A DNA stretch of 64,000 nt from Promethearchaeota archaeon (GTDB taxonomy: Archaea; Asgardarchaeota; Lokiarchaeia; Sigyniarchaeales; SOKP01): positions 47,935-111,934 of the forward strand of contig JAHPZI010000014.1 in NCBI GenBank assembly GCA_019058295.1. The letters are read 5' to 3'. How positions within the stretch are numbered: position 1 is the stretch's first letter; each line of letters opens with the position of its first letter. Positions 48,429 to 57,640 of this stretch are shown here, one piece after another. The position numbers were made by a program, and so were the translations under genes. A model generated the notes under the pieces. That model was not told the DNA's origin. It searched no databases and saw nothing but the letters and a program-made list of their open reading frames with translations.

Positions 48429-49445
48429 TTAAACTACTTTAGAGATAACTTGGTTAAGGGTATTTGTATCTACAAAATTTTCTAATTCTTGTAGGCTATT
48501 AGGAAGCCCTTCACGAACACCAATCTCCTTGCACTCCAAAAATGACATCGCAGTAGCTAATTTAGATGTTTTTTCTAAACTAAAATTATTCAGAATAGAG
48601 ATTAGAATTCCACTAAGGAAGGCATCCCCTGCTCCAGTTGTATCATTTACATCACCCTCGTAGATGCTGCTATTTATAATTGTATCACCATCAGAGATTA
48701 TGCTCCCATTTGGACCATCCGTTATCGATATTAATTTAACACCCTTATCTATAAAATCTTTTATCATTAAGGTTTTTTTCTTTTTTCCTGTGAATTCTTG
48801 AGCTTCTTCCATATTCAAAGATACAACATCCGATTGGGAAATTAATGTCTCTGCCCAATTTGGAGTATTCTTTATAATTGACATACTTGGTGCGGCAAAA
48901 ATCTTTCCACCATGATCTTTTGTTATTTTAATTGCTTTTTCTATTGCTTGACAACCAGCATCGGATGTTAAAGAAGTCCAGGAAAAAGCTTTAATATCTT
49001 CAAATAATTCTGGTTTAACGTTAGATGGTTTTAATAAATTGTTTGCACCCTTATATGCTAAAATACTTCGATCTTTACCCCAAGGAGTTCGCAAAATTAT
49101 AGATAGAGCAGTAGAATCCTCATCAGTTTGAACCACTTGAGATAAATCTACCCCCCTTTTCCTTAAATCGTCTAAACATATTGTGGCTGAAAAATCATTT
49201 CCTAAAATTCCAATATAACATGCTTTTAATCCCAACATTGAACAGTTTGCTGCAATATTTGAGCCTGACCCTCCCGGTACGAATCTTACATCTTTAACAT
49301 TCAACTTTCGAGAATATTCAATAGCAGTATATTTTTTTATAATATCTTTATCCAATAATTCAAAACGTAAGATGTCATCTATCTCAATCATAACATCGAG
49401 AGTACAGCTTCCAATTGTAATCAATTCTGGATTCAAAATACTCAC
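48429..49445 (-). CDS. PfkB-family carbohydrate kinase
   Basis: 338 aa. VPGGSGSNIAANCSMLGL is the N-terminal PfkB signature, and NDTTGAGDAFLSGILI the C-terminal one with the catalytic Asp. Ribokinase-like enzymes phosphorylate ribose, fructose, nucleosides or related sugars; substrate cannot be fixed here. It precedes the ESCRT block on the same strand as the ESCRT-III gene. Confidence 0.92.
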   Translation of the reverse strand: MSILNPELITIGSCTLDVMIEIDDILRFELLDKDIIKKYTAIEYSRKLNVKDVRFVPGGSGSNIAANCSMLGLKACYIGILGNDFSATICLDDLRKRGVDLSQVVQTDEDSTALSIILRTPWGKDRSILAYKGANNLLKPSNVKPELFEDIKAFSWTSLTSDAGCQAIEKAIKITKDHGGKIFAAPSMSIIKNTPNWAETLISQSDVVSLNMEEAQEFTGKKKKTLMIKDFIDKGVKLISITDGPNGSIISDGDTIINSSIYEGDVNDTTGAGDAFLSGILISILNNFSLEKTSKLATAMSFLECKEIGVREGLPNSLQELENFVDTNTLNQVISKVV

Positions 49446-49565
49446 TTCTAAAATGATTTTGTACTATAAGTTAGTAAATAATTTAAAAATAAACTTTTAT
49501 CTTAAAAAGTTTACTTAGTTTTTAACAAAAGCAAGAGTAAAATAAAGAAGAATTCTATTATAAAA

Positions 49566-50198
49566 TTATTCGTTAGATTTAAGGCGATTGAGCTCTTCTT
49601 CGAGGTCTTTTATTTTTTGGTTACCTCCGGCAGTAGTAGGTAAAGCTACGCCTGTTTCTATTCCAATTTCTGCGTCGACCTCTGAAAGAAAGCTGTCAAC
49701 GGTCTCATCAGTGACTGCCGTATCCATAGACATATCCGTCATTGCATCTGTAGTAATTTCCTGTGTAACTTCAAAATCTTCTATATCCATGTTGATATCT
49801 TTCATCAATTCAGTGATCTGTGGAATCGAGAGATTTCTTTTTAATCCAGCTACAGCTTGGGCAATGCCTTTGAAAATTCCCGCAACATCTTTAATCGCAC
49901 TTGCGTTGTCTAATTTAAATTGTAGGCTTTCTATATTCGTACGAAAGTGATCGACAGCTCGTGCTTGATTGTTAACTTGGAGGTAATTCCTTGCGTGAAA
50001 TTTAGAACCTTGTATATCCCCTTCGCGTCTCAATCTAATTGCTTTTTCTTTCGCTAATTTCGCACTCATTTCTAATTTTTTTGATTGTCTCATTAATCTT
50101 TTGTTAAATACTCTTAATTTAATACTGGCAGAACGAATATTATCCCGTTTGCCTCGACCTCCAGATAACCATTTAGAAAGATCACTTAAAAATCCGAT
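49566..50198 (-). CDS. ESCRT-III (Snf7/CHMP-like) protein
   Basis: About 210 aa when read from the proposed AUC start (50198-50196); the first ATG (50093) would remove helix 1. From the extended N-terminus the sequence has WLSGGRGKRDNIRSASIKL, then the basic helix 1-2 hairpin, and SIPQITELMKDINMDIEDFE typical of the Vps2/24/46-like Asgard ESCRT-III group. The C-terminus ends with DLEEELNRLK, close to the MIM1 motif that binds the Vps4 MIT domain. It would form membrane-remodelling filaments disassembled by the Vps4 encoded divergently next door. Confidence 0.92.
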   Translation of the reverse strand: MGFLSDLSKWLSGGRGKRDNIRSASIKLRVFNKRLMRQSKKLEMSAKLAKEKAIRLRREGDIQGSKFHARNYLQVNNQARAVDHFRTNIESLQFKLDNASAIKDVAGIFKGIAQAVAGLKRNLSIPQITELMKDINMDIEDFEVTQEITTDAMTDMSMDTAVTDETVDSFLSEVDAEIGIETGVALPTTAGGNQKIKDLEEELNRLKSNE

Positions 50199-50437
50199 TG
50201 TTTGTTCACCACTAATTTTTAATTTATTTTTATAATATTTAATAAAAATTTTTTATTATAATATTATAGTATAAACTTTATATTATAATTATTTCTGGGG
50301 TCCAATATTTCATACTAAAATTTTATCAAATTAATCTAAAAGGTATCTTATTACTAATATCCCAATTAGATTAGGTATATATATCAAAAATGCTATATTA
50401 ACAATAGAAAAATTAGCAATAAAAAAGGTTTAATTGA
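50199..50437. promoter_or_regulatory. Divergent ESCRT-III / Vps4 promoter region
   Basis: 240 bp between the divergent ESCRT-III and Vps4 genes with AT-rich stretches and no frame. GGTGA on the minus strand (50210-50206) is the SD for the proposed AUC start of ESCRT-III, and AAAAAAGGTTTAATTGA leads to the Vps4 ATG. Shared control of both genes from this region is likely. Confidence 0.5.
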
Positions 50438-51652
50438 ATGAGTTCAAGTGATTCAAAATTATTACTATATGCAAAACAAGAAGCGAATCAAGCAATAACA
50501 TTTGAGAACGCTGGTAAATTTCATCAAGCGATTAATAAATACGAACGAGCAGCAGAAATTTTAATACAATTCTTAAGATTTAACAAAAATCCAATAATGC
50601 GGCAAAATGTTCAAAAAAGTGCTGAAGATTATATTAGCAGAGCAAAAATATTAAGATTAAAAGTAAGTGGAAAGTCATCGCGTAGAGGAACTTCGTCAAC
50701 AAGCACTTTTGGATCTGCTGATGATAAATCTGAAGCAAAAGAAGAAGGTGTGAGTGATGAAGAACAAGAGCTACTTGATATGATTTCAGGAACTATAGTT
50801 ACAGAATCTCCTAATGTACGATGGATAGAAATAGCAGGATTGGAAAATTGCAAACAATCTTTAAGAGAAGCCATTGTATTACCAATGATAAAACCCGAAT
50901 TGTTTACTGGAGCTAGGAAACCATGGGCTGGAATATTATTATTTGGACCCCCTGGATGCGGGAAAACTCTTCTTGCTAAAGCTGCCGCAACTGAATGTAA
51001 CGCAACTTTTTTTAGCGCATCTTCAGCTGATTTACTGAGCAAATGGTTAGGAGAAAGTGAAAAATTGATTGGAGCGTTATTTAAAGTCGCAAGATTGAAA
51101 GCTCCAAGTTTAATTTTTATGGATGAAATAGATTCAATCGCTACTAAAAGAGGTGAGGGCACCGAAAGCGGAGGTGAAAGACGTGTAAAAACACAACTTT
51201 TAAGCGAAATTCAAGGTTTAAAAACAAGTCACGATAAACCTCTACTTGTATTAGGAGCAACAAACCGACCTTGGGACCTTGATAATGCTATGCTATCTAG
51301 ATTTGAAAAGAAAGTATATGTTCCTCTTCCAGATTTGCCAGCAAGAGCAGCAATATTCAGAATTCACACCGCTGGAATAGAATCTGACTTGGATGACGAG
51401 GATTTCATAGAGTTAGGAGCAAGATCCGAAGGTTATTCAGGGAGAGATATTGCAAATGTATGTCGTGAAGTAATAATGCTCCCAATTCGAGAATTAGACA
51501 TGGGTGGATTATTAGAAAAATCAGATCAAGAAATAAAGGTTAGAAATATTAATTTGAACGATTTTAAAAATTCAATTAAAAAAGTTAAACCCATGACTAC
51601 AGACTCAGCTTTAAAACAGTATAATGATTGGAAGGAAGAATTTGGAGAATAA
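50438..51652 (+). CDS. vps4: Vps4-like AAA ATPase with N-terminal MIT domain
   Basis: 404 aa. Residues ~1-75 form a MIT three-helix domain (KQEANQAITFENAGKFHQAI, YERAAEILI). The AAA module has Walker A GPPGCGKT (170-177), pore loop SKWLGES (201-207), Walker B IFMDE (226-230) and the arginine-finger region near SRFEKKV. The C-terminal helix region (TTDSALKQYNDWKEEFG) is typical of Vps4. It disassembles ESCRT-III polymers by ATP hydrolysis. Confidence 0.96.
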   Translation: MSSSDSKLLLYAKQEANQAITFENAGKFHQAINKYERAAEILIQFLRFNKNPIMRQNVQKSAEDYISRAKILRLKVSGKSSRRGTSSTSTFGSADDKSEAKEEGVSDEEQELLDMISGTIVTESPNVRWIEIAGLENCKQSLREAIVLPMIKPELFTGARKPWAGILLFGPPGCGKTLLAKAAATECNATFFSASSADLLSKWLGESEKLIGALFKVARLKAPSLIFMDEIDSIATKRGEGTESGGERRVKTQLLSEIQGLKTSHDKPLLVLGATNRPWDLDNAMLSRFEKKVYVPLPDLPARAAIFRIHTAGIESDLDDEDFIELGARSEGYSGRDIANVCREVIMLPIRELDMGGLLEKSDQEIKVRNINLNDFKNSIKKVKPMTTDSALKQYNDWKEEFGE

Positions 51653-51658
51653 TTAAAA

Positions 51659-52537
51659 ATGGAAAGAGAGAAACCTAGGGAAAAACTTAAAGAAACTGAG
51701 CTTGAAGCACTTAGAAAAGAGCTTGTGAGATTAAAAGAATTAAAGAGACAAAAAGAAGAAGCCAAAAAAGAAATTGCAGCTTCTACCGAAAACGAAGAAA
51801 TTCAATCTGAGGCTCAATACGAAGCTAAAGTAGATGATATAGAAAGTAAACTAAATGAGATTGATAAAGCTCTACTTAAGCAATTTGAAGATATTGATCA
51901 ACGAACTTATGAACAAAATGCGGGTTATATAGAGGAACAACTCCAAGCTCTTGAAGAGGAGATAATAGGTGAAACAGGTGTTATAGAGAAGGAATTAAGC
52001 CCTTATGAAGAATTATTAAATGAATACCCATGGCTTGAAGAACAGAAATATGAATTTATGTACTCTATCCCAAACAAAAAGAAAAATCCAACTGATTATG
52101 AATCCTGGAAACTCGAGTGGTCAAAAGTTACATTTGATTACGCCAAATATGCAATACTTCATATTATATATTTGAAAGAGGTAATTTCTGAAAAGCCATT
52201 TTCAAATTTTCAAAATCGTCAAGAAGCAATTAAAGAAATTGCAGAAGAATTAGTAAATCAAGAACTTGCTAAATTTATATCAAAAAAGCAAGATAAAATA
52301 AGAGTTTTTTGGAAAACTCTTGAAGTTTGGGCTGAAAATTTATATGATTGGGCAATTGATTCGGGTAAGGTTGGTCCAATTTTAATATATGAGATAAGAG
52401 AATCAGATCAAAAAGGACTCAATTCTCTTCCAAAAGAGGATTTAGAAGAAGTTTTTAGAATTTTATCCAAGGACGATAGAGGTACTATTATTAGAACGGA
52501 TGATGGGCAAATTGCTTTCAAAATTAAACTTGAATAA
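51659..52537 (+). CDS. ESCRT-II Vps25-like protein
   Basis: 292 aa, starting 6 nt after the Vps4 stop. Residues 1-110 are a long charged coiled coil. The remainder has two winged-helix-like domains: YEFMYSIPNKKKNPTDYESWKLEW followed by the first, and GLNSLPKEDLEEVFRILSKDD plus IIRTDDGQIAFKI at the end of the second, which match the Vps25/EAP20 pattern. Gene order ESCRT-III, Vps4, Vps25, EAP30 is that described for Lokiarchaeum. The N-terminal coiled coil is extra compared with the eukaryotic protein. Confidence 0.8.
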   Translation: MEREKPREKLKETELEALRKELVRLKELKRQKEEAKKEIAASTENEEIQSEAQYEAKVDDIESKLNEIDKALLKQFEDIDQRTYEQNAGYIEEQLQALEEEIIGETGVIEKELSPYEELLNEYPWLEEQKYEFMYSIPNKKKNPTDYESWKLEWSKVTFDYAKYAILHIIYLKEVISEKPFSNFQNRQEAIKEIAEELVNQELAKFISKKQDKIRVFWKTLEVWAENLYDWAIDSGKVGPILIYEIRESDQKGLNSLPKEDLEEVFRILSKDDRGTIIRTDDGQIAFKIKLE

Positions 52538-52543
52538 ATTCTT

Positions 52544-53260
52544 TTATATTGATGGGAAAAACCATTGTTTACCTGTCAACAAAGCCTCTCTAAATTTCGC
52601 AATACCCGTATTTTCAAGCGAGTTTAAAACTTTTAAGGCTCGTGCTTGAGACCAATTGAATGCAGTGCATACCGTTTCAAGTGTAAGATAATCTTTTTCT
52701 TTTGCTAATTCAATAACTTTTGCTTCATCGCCAGTATATTGAACTGGAAAAAAATGGATTATAGTAGTACCTGAATCTAATTCTTTTACATCATCAATGA
52801 CTTTTGTTTTTTTTAAAAGGGTCATTGCCTTTATTAGATCTTTGATTTCAACATTACCTTTTAAAATTCCCGTATTTATTGTTTCAAATACTTCAGATAT
52901 TGGCATTATCCCTCCTGTCTCCTCTTTACGCATTAATACACGTTGATACGCAAGCAGCCCCAGCTTTTCAAAGTCAATTTTATTAGATTTGGTCTTCATT
53001 ACGTCAGATTCATAAATCTGTTCTTTTATTATTTTTGATGATGGAATGTTATATTTTTCTTGTAATAATTTAACCTCTCCTTTTAGTTTCGGATTTAATG
53101 CCAAAATTACACCATGTCTTTTAGCTAATTCACTGATTCTATCCTTGGTGAGGTTTTCCACAGAAGCTTTAGCTTGAATTTCCTTAATTTTCAATTCGGC
53201 AGCTTTTTTTTTCATTGCTTCTTTTAAATCAATCTCGTCTTCGATTTTACGTATACCCAT
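52544..53260 (-). CDS. ESCRT-II EAP30-domain (Vps22/36-like) protein
   Basis: 238 aa. GIMPISEVFETINTGI, IKDLIKAMTLLKKT, SGTTIIHFFPVQYTGDEAKVI and a final winged helix with ARALKVLNSLENTGIAKFRE and the aromatic WFFPS are the EAP30 signature. It ends 6 nt from the convergent Vps25-like gene. With that protein it would form an ESCRT-II-like complex that nucleates ESCRT-III. Confidence 0.9.
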   Translation of the reverse strand: MGIRKIEDEIDLKEAMKKKAAELKIKEIQAKASVENLTKDRISELAKRHGVILALNPKLKGEVKLLQEKYNIPSSKIIKEQIYESDVMKTKSNKIDFEKLGLLAYQRVLMRKEETGGIMPISEVFETINTGILKGNVEIKDLIKAMTLLKKTKVIDDVKELDSGTTIIHFFPVQYTGDEAKVIELAKEKDYLTLETVCTAFNWSQARALKVLNSLENTGIAKFREALLTGKQWFFPSI

Positions 53261-53343
53261 ATTTTTTAACCCATATTTTTAATAATTTTAGTGATTAATA
53301 TATAACAATTATCTCTTTTCTATTTATTCAATTATAATCAATT

Positions 53344-53925
53344 ATGAAAAATCTAAAAAACTTTAGGATTATCAATGATACTGAAAAAAAGATAATTATT
53401 AATTCTCTTTCAAGAATGACTCCAGATATATTAACGATTTTTGAAAGAAATGATTATATGTTATTCATAGGATTAAACGAAAAAGCCTTGACAAATAATT
53501 ATCCAATAATTTTTCTTGTTCCAACTTATTTAAAGAATACAGTTGAGATAATAAGAGAAAAAGAAATGATAGTCTCTGCCGGAATTTATTTTGGTTTTAT
53601 AAAAAAGAACCAATTTCGATTAAGTTTGGAAGGTGCTGAATTTTTGCTTAACCTAAACCTTTTCCCTGAAAATCATCTTGCCATAGTGGACAATGAAGGA
53701 GAAAAAGCAATTTTATATGGAAACCATCTAATTGCAAAAATGATTATAAAAATATCAAATGAAGTAAAGAAAAATGATTTTTTACTAGTTTTTAACCATT
53801 CTAATGAATTGATTTGTATTGCTCGATCTCAAGTGGATTTTGAAGAATTTAAAAATTTAAAAGCTAATGAAATTGTAGCTTTCAATTTAATTGACAAAGG
53901 TTATTATTTGAGAAAAAAACAATAA
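53344..53925 (+). CDS. Nip7-like PUA-domain ribosome biogenesis protein
   Basis: 193 aa. The C-terminal PUA domain begins at about residue 118 with AIVDNEGEKAILYGNHLIAKMI and ends with NEIVAFNLIDKGYYLRKKQ, both very close to Nip7 (LYGNHVLK, DIGEYVR). AGIYFGFIKKNQFRLSLEGAEFLL precedes it as in Nip7. The N-terminal half is divergent. Nip7 assists 27S rRNA processing in yeast; an NSUN/Nop2-type methyltransferase is 2 kb downstream, and Nop2 and Nip7 interact in yeast. Confidence 0.85.
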   Translation: MKNLKNFRIINDTEKKIIINSLSRMTPDILTIFERNDYMLFIGLNEKALTNNYPIIFLVPTYLKNTVEIIREKEMIVSAGIYFGFIKKNQFRLSLEGAEFLLNLNLFPENHLAIVDNEGEKAILYGNHLIAKMIIKISNEVKKNDFLLVFNHSNELICIARSQVDFEEFKNLKANEIVAFNLIDKGYYLRKKQ

Positions 53926-53944
53926 AAAAAAAAGAAATTTAATT

Positions 53945-55852
53945 TTATTTTTTGAATAGTTCACGCTTCTTATATATTATCAATCCGATTATTGCTATAG
54001 CTATAAAAATTAGATAATAATTGCCTATTGGTATCGCTAGTTCATCATTGTCATCGTCATCATCATCATCATCTCCAAAGATCAAGTATTTAACTTGTGC
54101 TATTACATTTGTAAATGCGAAAATTGAAGTATGATTTACTGAAAATACTATTGTTCCGTTGCCATAATCCGTGAAGGGGATTTCAAGCCACTCTCCATTT
54201 TCTGGATCCATCAAAGATTGGTTAAACCAGTATAGTTTCATATTTTTATATTTACTCTTATCGTAATCAATTGTTATGTTTATCGGAGCATCTACATTAG
54301 GGGCATTAAGATTATCAGTCTCATTTATCCAAATATCAAAAAAGAGAACACCACTGCTAAGAGTATGATTCACAAGAGGATTAATGGACATGGCAGACGT
54401 TAATAAATGAGTTGTGTCATTCACTTTTATATCCATGGTAATATTGAATTCACTACTGCCAATATTAATTGGTATTATTTCCAATTCCCAAATCTTTGAA
54501 TCATCAATAATCGTAGAATTTTTTCTAAAAACAAGAACCTCCTCATAACCAAATTCAGTCTCAAAGCCATTTTGATCATTTAATTCAAGAAAACCAGATG
54601 CATTATATATATAATTAGCGTATCCTGAACTATTAGAAATGCGAACCCAATTATCTCCATAAGTGACACTAAAAGTTGGATCATTTTCATCCCCCCTGAA
54701 CTCCATCACAACAGCTAAATCCGATATTGAAAAATTTATTGGCATTAAAAGGGGAATAAAAGGTTTATCTTCTCCAGGAAACATAAACGGGAAATTGTCA
54801 TTTGCACTCCCAATAATGATCCAATTAACTCCTCCATCCATATCTACATAATCCCAAGTTTCAGTCGAAACATTCCACATTGACATATTTGCCCAAACGA
54901 CTTTAAGAGGTATTCTTCCCAAACCCCCGAGATCTACAGTAATATTTTCAAATTTCGAGATATTAAATTTAAGCTCGTGATAACTTAATCCCATATAAAG
55001 AACATCTCCAACATCCACATTCCATTCTGTGTCGTTTAATGGATTCAAATCATGACTTCTTGTAAAATTGAGTGTACCCAGTTGCCCTTCCAGATAAGTG
55101 TATAGTTCTCCTGTTTCTAATATACCATTTGGAGAATAATATAAATCACAATAGGTTCCATAAGGAGCATAATAGTAATGAATTGAAGTGCTAGTTATAG
55201 TCATGTCCGCATAATCTGCCGGAACCGTAGGAACTTTTCCTGTAAGAAAGAGGGAATAAAGCCAATGTAATGCATTCGCACACCAAAAAATATCTAGGGC
55301 ATCAGAAAAATTTTTAGGTATGAATAAATTTAACATTGGCCCAAGATCATCGAATCCCTCCATTTTAAAGGGAAGCATTTTCTCATTTGGATTAGAATTC
55401 GTATAATTAATTAAAGAGGCATTTATAACTGGAGAAGTTGGATCCACTTTAAAATCGTTAATACTAGAATCCCAATAAACAGGTTCTAATTCTACACCAT
55501 ATACTTCCCATGGGGTTAAATGCTCCATACTAGTTCCCGTTGCATTTTCAGCAATAGAAAAATATCTCATAGAACTAATGTTATATGTATAATCCAGATT
55601 GCCAAAAGGAGTTTCTATATTCCAGGCTACAATTGTATCATTTGTGAAATCCCAATATGTACCATTATGTTGAGTGGTAAAAGGATCGGGATCGGGAATA
55701 AAAGGATCAGATGTTTTAAGTATTTCATTTTTAAAGTCTTGACTATTGACTTCTCGTTCACTAGTATTTGTAGTATTATTGATTTCGGGTTTTAAGCTAA
55801 TGCTACTAATAATAAATAGTAATATTATTAGAAGCCATTTTTTATTTCTCAT
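53945..55852 (-). CDS. Secreted, C-terminally anchored surface protein
   Basis: 635 aa. MRNKKWLLIILLFIISSISL is a signal peptide. The ectodomain is rich in Asn, Thr, Ser and beta-strand patterning with many N-x-S/T sequons, so likely N-glycosylated. The end carries a poly-Asp linker (GDDDDDDDDNDE), one TM segment and KKRELFKK. No catalytic domain recognised; the Asp repeat is encoded by a (CAT/CGT)n-type trinucleotide tract near 54046-54080. Confidence 0.75.
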   Translation of the reverse strand: MRNKKWLLIILLFIISSISLKPEINNTTNTSEREVNSQDFKNEILKTSDPFIPDPDPFTTQHNGTYWDFTNDTIVAWNIETPFGNLDYTYNISSMRYFSIAENATGTSMEHLTPWEVYGVELEPVYWDSSINDFKVDPTSPVINASLINYTNSNPNEKMLPFKMEGFDDLGPMLNLFIPKNFSDALDIFWCANALHWLYSLFLTGKVPTVPADYADMTITSTSIHYYYAPYGTYCDLYYSPNGILETGELYTYLEGQLGTLNFTRSHDLNPLNDTEWNVDVGDVLYMGLSYHELKFNISKFENITVDLGGLGRIPLKVVWANMSMWNVSTETWDYVDMDGGVNWIIIGSANDNFPFMFPGEDKPFIPLLMPINFSISDLAVVMEFRGDENDPTFSVTYGDNWVRISNSSGYANYIYNASGFLELNDQNGFETEFGYEEVLVFRKNSTIIDDSKIWELEIIPINIGSSEFNITMDIKVNDTTHLLTSAMSINPLVNHTLSSGVLFFDIWINETDNLNAPNVDAPINITIDYDKSKYKNMKLYWFNQSLMDPENGEWLEIPFTDYGNGTIVFSVNHTSIFAFTNVIAQVKYLIFGDDDDDDDDNDELAIPIGNYYLIFIAIAIIGLIIYKKRELFKK

Positions 55853-55968
55853 TTTTTAGATTCCTCTCAAGTTTTTAAGTTATATTTTTTTTAAGATCTA
55901 ATATGGGAAGATTGAAATTTAAATTTAGCTCTATTTTTTTATATGACTATATTTAATAAAAGCGCTAT

Positions 55969-56874
55969 TTATGTTGATTTTGAAATTAGACAGATAAAAA
56001 ATCCAATGGTATCGTGAAAATGGGGATAAAATCTTTGAGCTTTACTTAAATCATTCATTAAATTTTCACCATAAACTTTTGTAAGTCCTTTAACTCCATA
56101 TTGATATGTTATCTTATCTATAATGAAAGCTGGGTTTTTTTTAAGGACATGGTCTATTACAATTTCATTTTCTTCGGGAGCAATAGAACAAGTACTATAT
56201 AATAATTTGCCTCTGGGTTTTAATGCATTTAAGCCCGAAATTAGAAGTTTTTTTTGAACATTTGCCATTTTTTTGATATCACTTAAACTTTTACTTTTTT
56301 TTCTACTAAAATCTTGTCTAATCAAACCTTCACCAGTACACGGAGCATCCAATAAGATTTTATCTGCTTTAAGAGTTAATTTTCCTATATTTATAGCATC
56401 CAGATTTATTAATATTGAATTGGTAATACCCATCCTACGTAAATTAACTTCTAATGCGGGAATTCTTTTTCTATTTCTCTCAATCAATATTAAGGTTCCG
56501 TTATTCTCCATTATTTGAGCTAAATGAGTTGATTTTCCACCAGGTGCAGCACACATGTCAATAACAACTTCATTTGGTTTTGGGTCAAGAATATATGCTG
56601 GCAGCATTGATACTTTACTTTGCAAATAATAATAGCCTTGTAAAAATTCATGAAGAGAACCTAAATTATGAGGTTCTTTTGCAACTTTAAATCCGTAAGG
56701 CACCCATTCAATTGGCTCTAATTCAAAACCTTTGTTTTCTAATCTTTTTTTTAACTCATTTACTTTAATTTTTAAAGTATTAATCCTTATAGAAGGGGTT
56801 AAGGGGCGTTCGTTAGCTTTTAGGAGTTCTATTGTTTCGTCTAACCCTAAGAATTCGATATATCTTTCTATCAT
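55969..56874 (-). CDS. NSUN/RsmB-type RNA cytosine-5 methyltransferase
   Basis: 301 aa from the first ATG. VIDMCAAPGGKSTHLAQIM is motif I with SAM-binding Cys/Pro, LDAPCTGEG holds the first catalytic Cys, and LYSTCSIAPEENE the second. Archaeal members methylate tRNA (Trm4-like) or rRNA (Nop2-like). The reading frame continues ~21 codons upstream of the ATG with conserved-looking ASELAEHYGYLPY, but no start codon is in that stretch, so the N-terminal region is either lost or begins at a non-standard codon. Confidence 0.92.
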   Translation of the reverse strand: MIERYIEFLGLDETIELLKANERPLTPSIRINTLKIKVNELKKRLENKGFELEPIEWVPYGFKVAKEPHNLGSLHEFLQGYYYLQSKVSMLPAYILDPKPNEVVIDMCAAPGGKSTHLAQIMENNGTLILIERNRKRIPALEVNLRRMGITNSILINLDAINIGKLTLKADKILLDAPCTGEGLIRQDFSRKKSKSLSDIKKMANVQKKLLISGLNALKPRGKLLYSTCSIAPEENEIVIDHVLKKNPAFIIDKITYQYGVKGLTKVYGENLMNDLSKAQRFYPHFHDTIGFFICLISKST

Positions 56875-57031
56875 ATATGGTAAATAACCATAATGTTCTG
56901 CTAGCTCCGAAGCACTTTTTTTATCTTGATTAACGTTTTATCAACTCTGTTTGCTAAGCTTAATATTAATATTAGTTTATAATTATTAAAAAATCGTTAA
57001 TTACAATTGTTAGTGAAAAAAAAGTGATTAT

Positions 57032-57640
57032 ATGATTGAGATAGAAATAAAGGCTAAAATTTTAAATCCTGAAGAGCTCGTAAAAAAATTTAAAAACCAA
57101 GAGGGGAGTTATAAAATCTCATTAATTCACGAAGATACTTATTTTAATATGCCAAAAGGGTTAAGAGATTTTAAAAAAACTGATGAGGCTTTAAGAATTC
57201 GAAAATCCATTGAATATAATAAAAATATTGATAGTTCTAAACAAAATATTAACTATTTTATAACTTATAAGGGAAAAAAGCTTGATAAAATAACCAAAAC
57301 ACGTAATGAGTTAGAGACAAAATTAGAAAATGGAGATTCTGTTAAGGAAATTTTTAATGCATTAGGATTTCGAGAAATTTTTACAGTTAAAAAAGAACGT
57401 GATCTGTACGAATTCAATTTTAAAGGATATATTATTGAAGCGTTAATTGATTATATTCCTATTTTAAAAGAACACTTTATCGAAGTTGAAATTATGTCTG
57501 AAACATATGACAGATTAGAAGAATCTAAAAATCTTCTCTTTGAGTTTTTGAGTTTATTTGATATTAAAAAGGAACAATCAATAACAAAATCATATTTAGA
57601 ATTAATCACCGACAGATTCAGAGGTAAAATAATCAGATGA
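57032..57640 (+). CDS. CYTH-domain protein (class IV adenylate cyclase / triphosphatase-like)
   Basis: 202 aa. The EIEIK motif (residues 3-7) plus alternating charged strands such as YFITYKG and ETKLENG form a CYTH triphosphate tunnel. Family functions include CyaB-type adenylate cyclase, thiamine triphosphatase and inorganic triphosphatase; sequence does not decide between them. GTGATTAT is just before the ATG. The 3' end overlaps the convergent nucleotidyltransferase by 39 nt. Confidence 0.88.
   Translation: MIEIEIKAKILNPEELVKKFKNQEGSYKISLIHEDTYFNMPKGLRDFKKTDEALRIRKSIEYNKNIDSSKQNINYFITYKGKKLDKITKTRNELETKLENGDSVKEIFNALGFREIFTVKKERDLYEFNFKGYIIEALIDYIPILKEHFIEVEIMSETYDRLEESKNLLFEFLSLFDIKKEQSITKSYLELITDRFRGKIIR

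Noticed and set aside
54046..54080. Trinucleotide tract as a satellite or repeat array
   Set aside because: It encodes the poly-Asp linker of an anchored protein; no independent repeat element.
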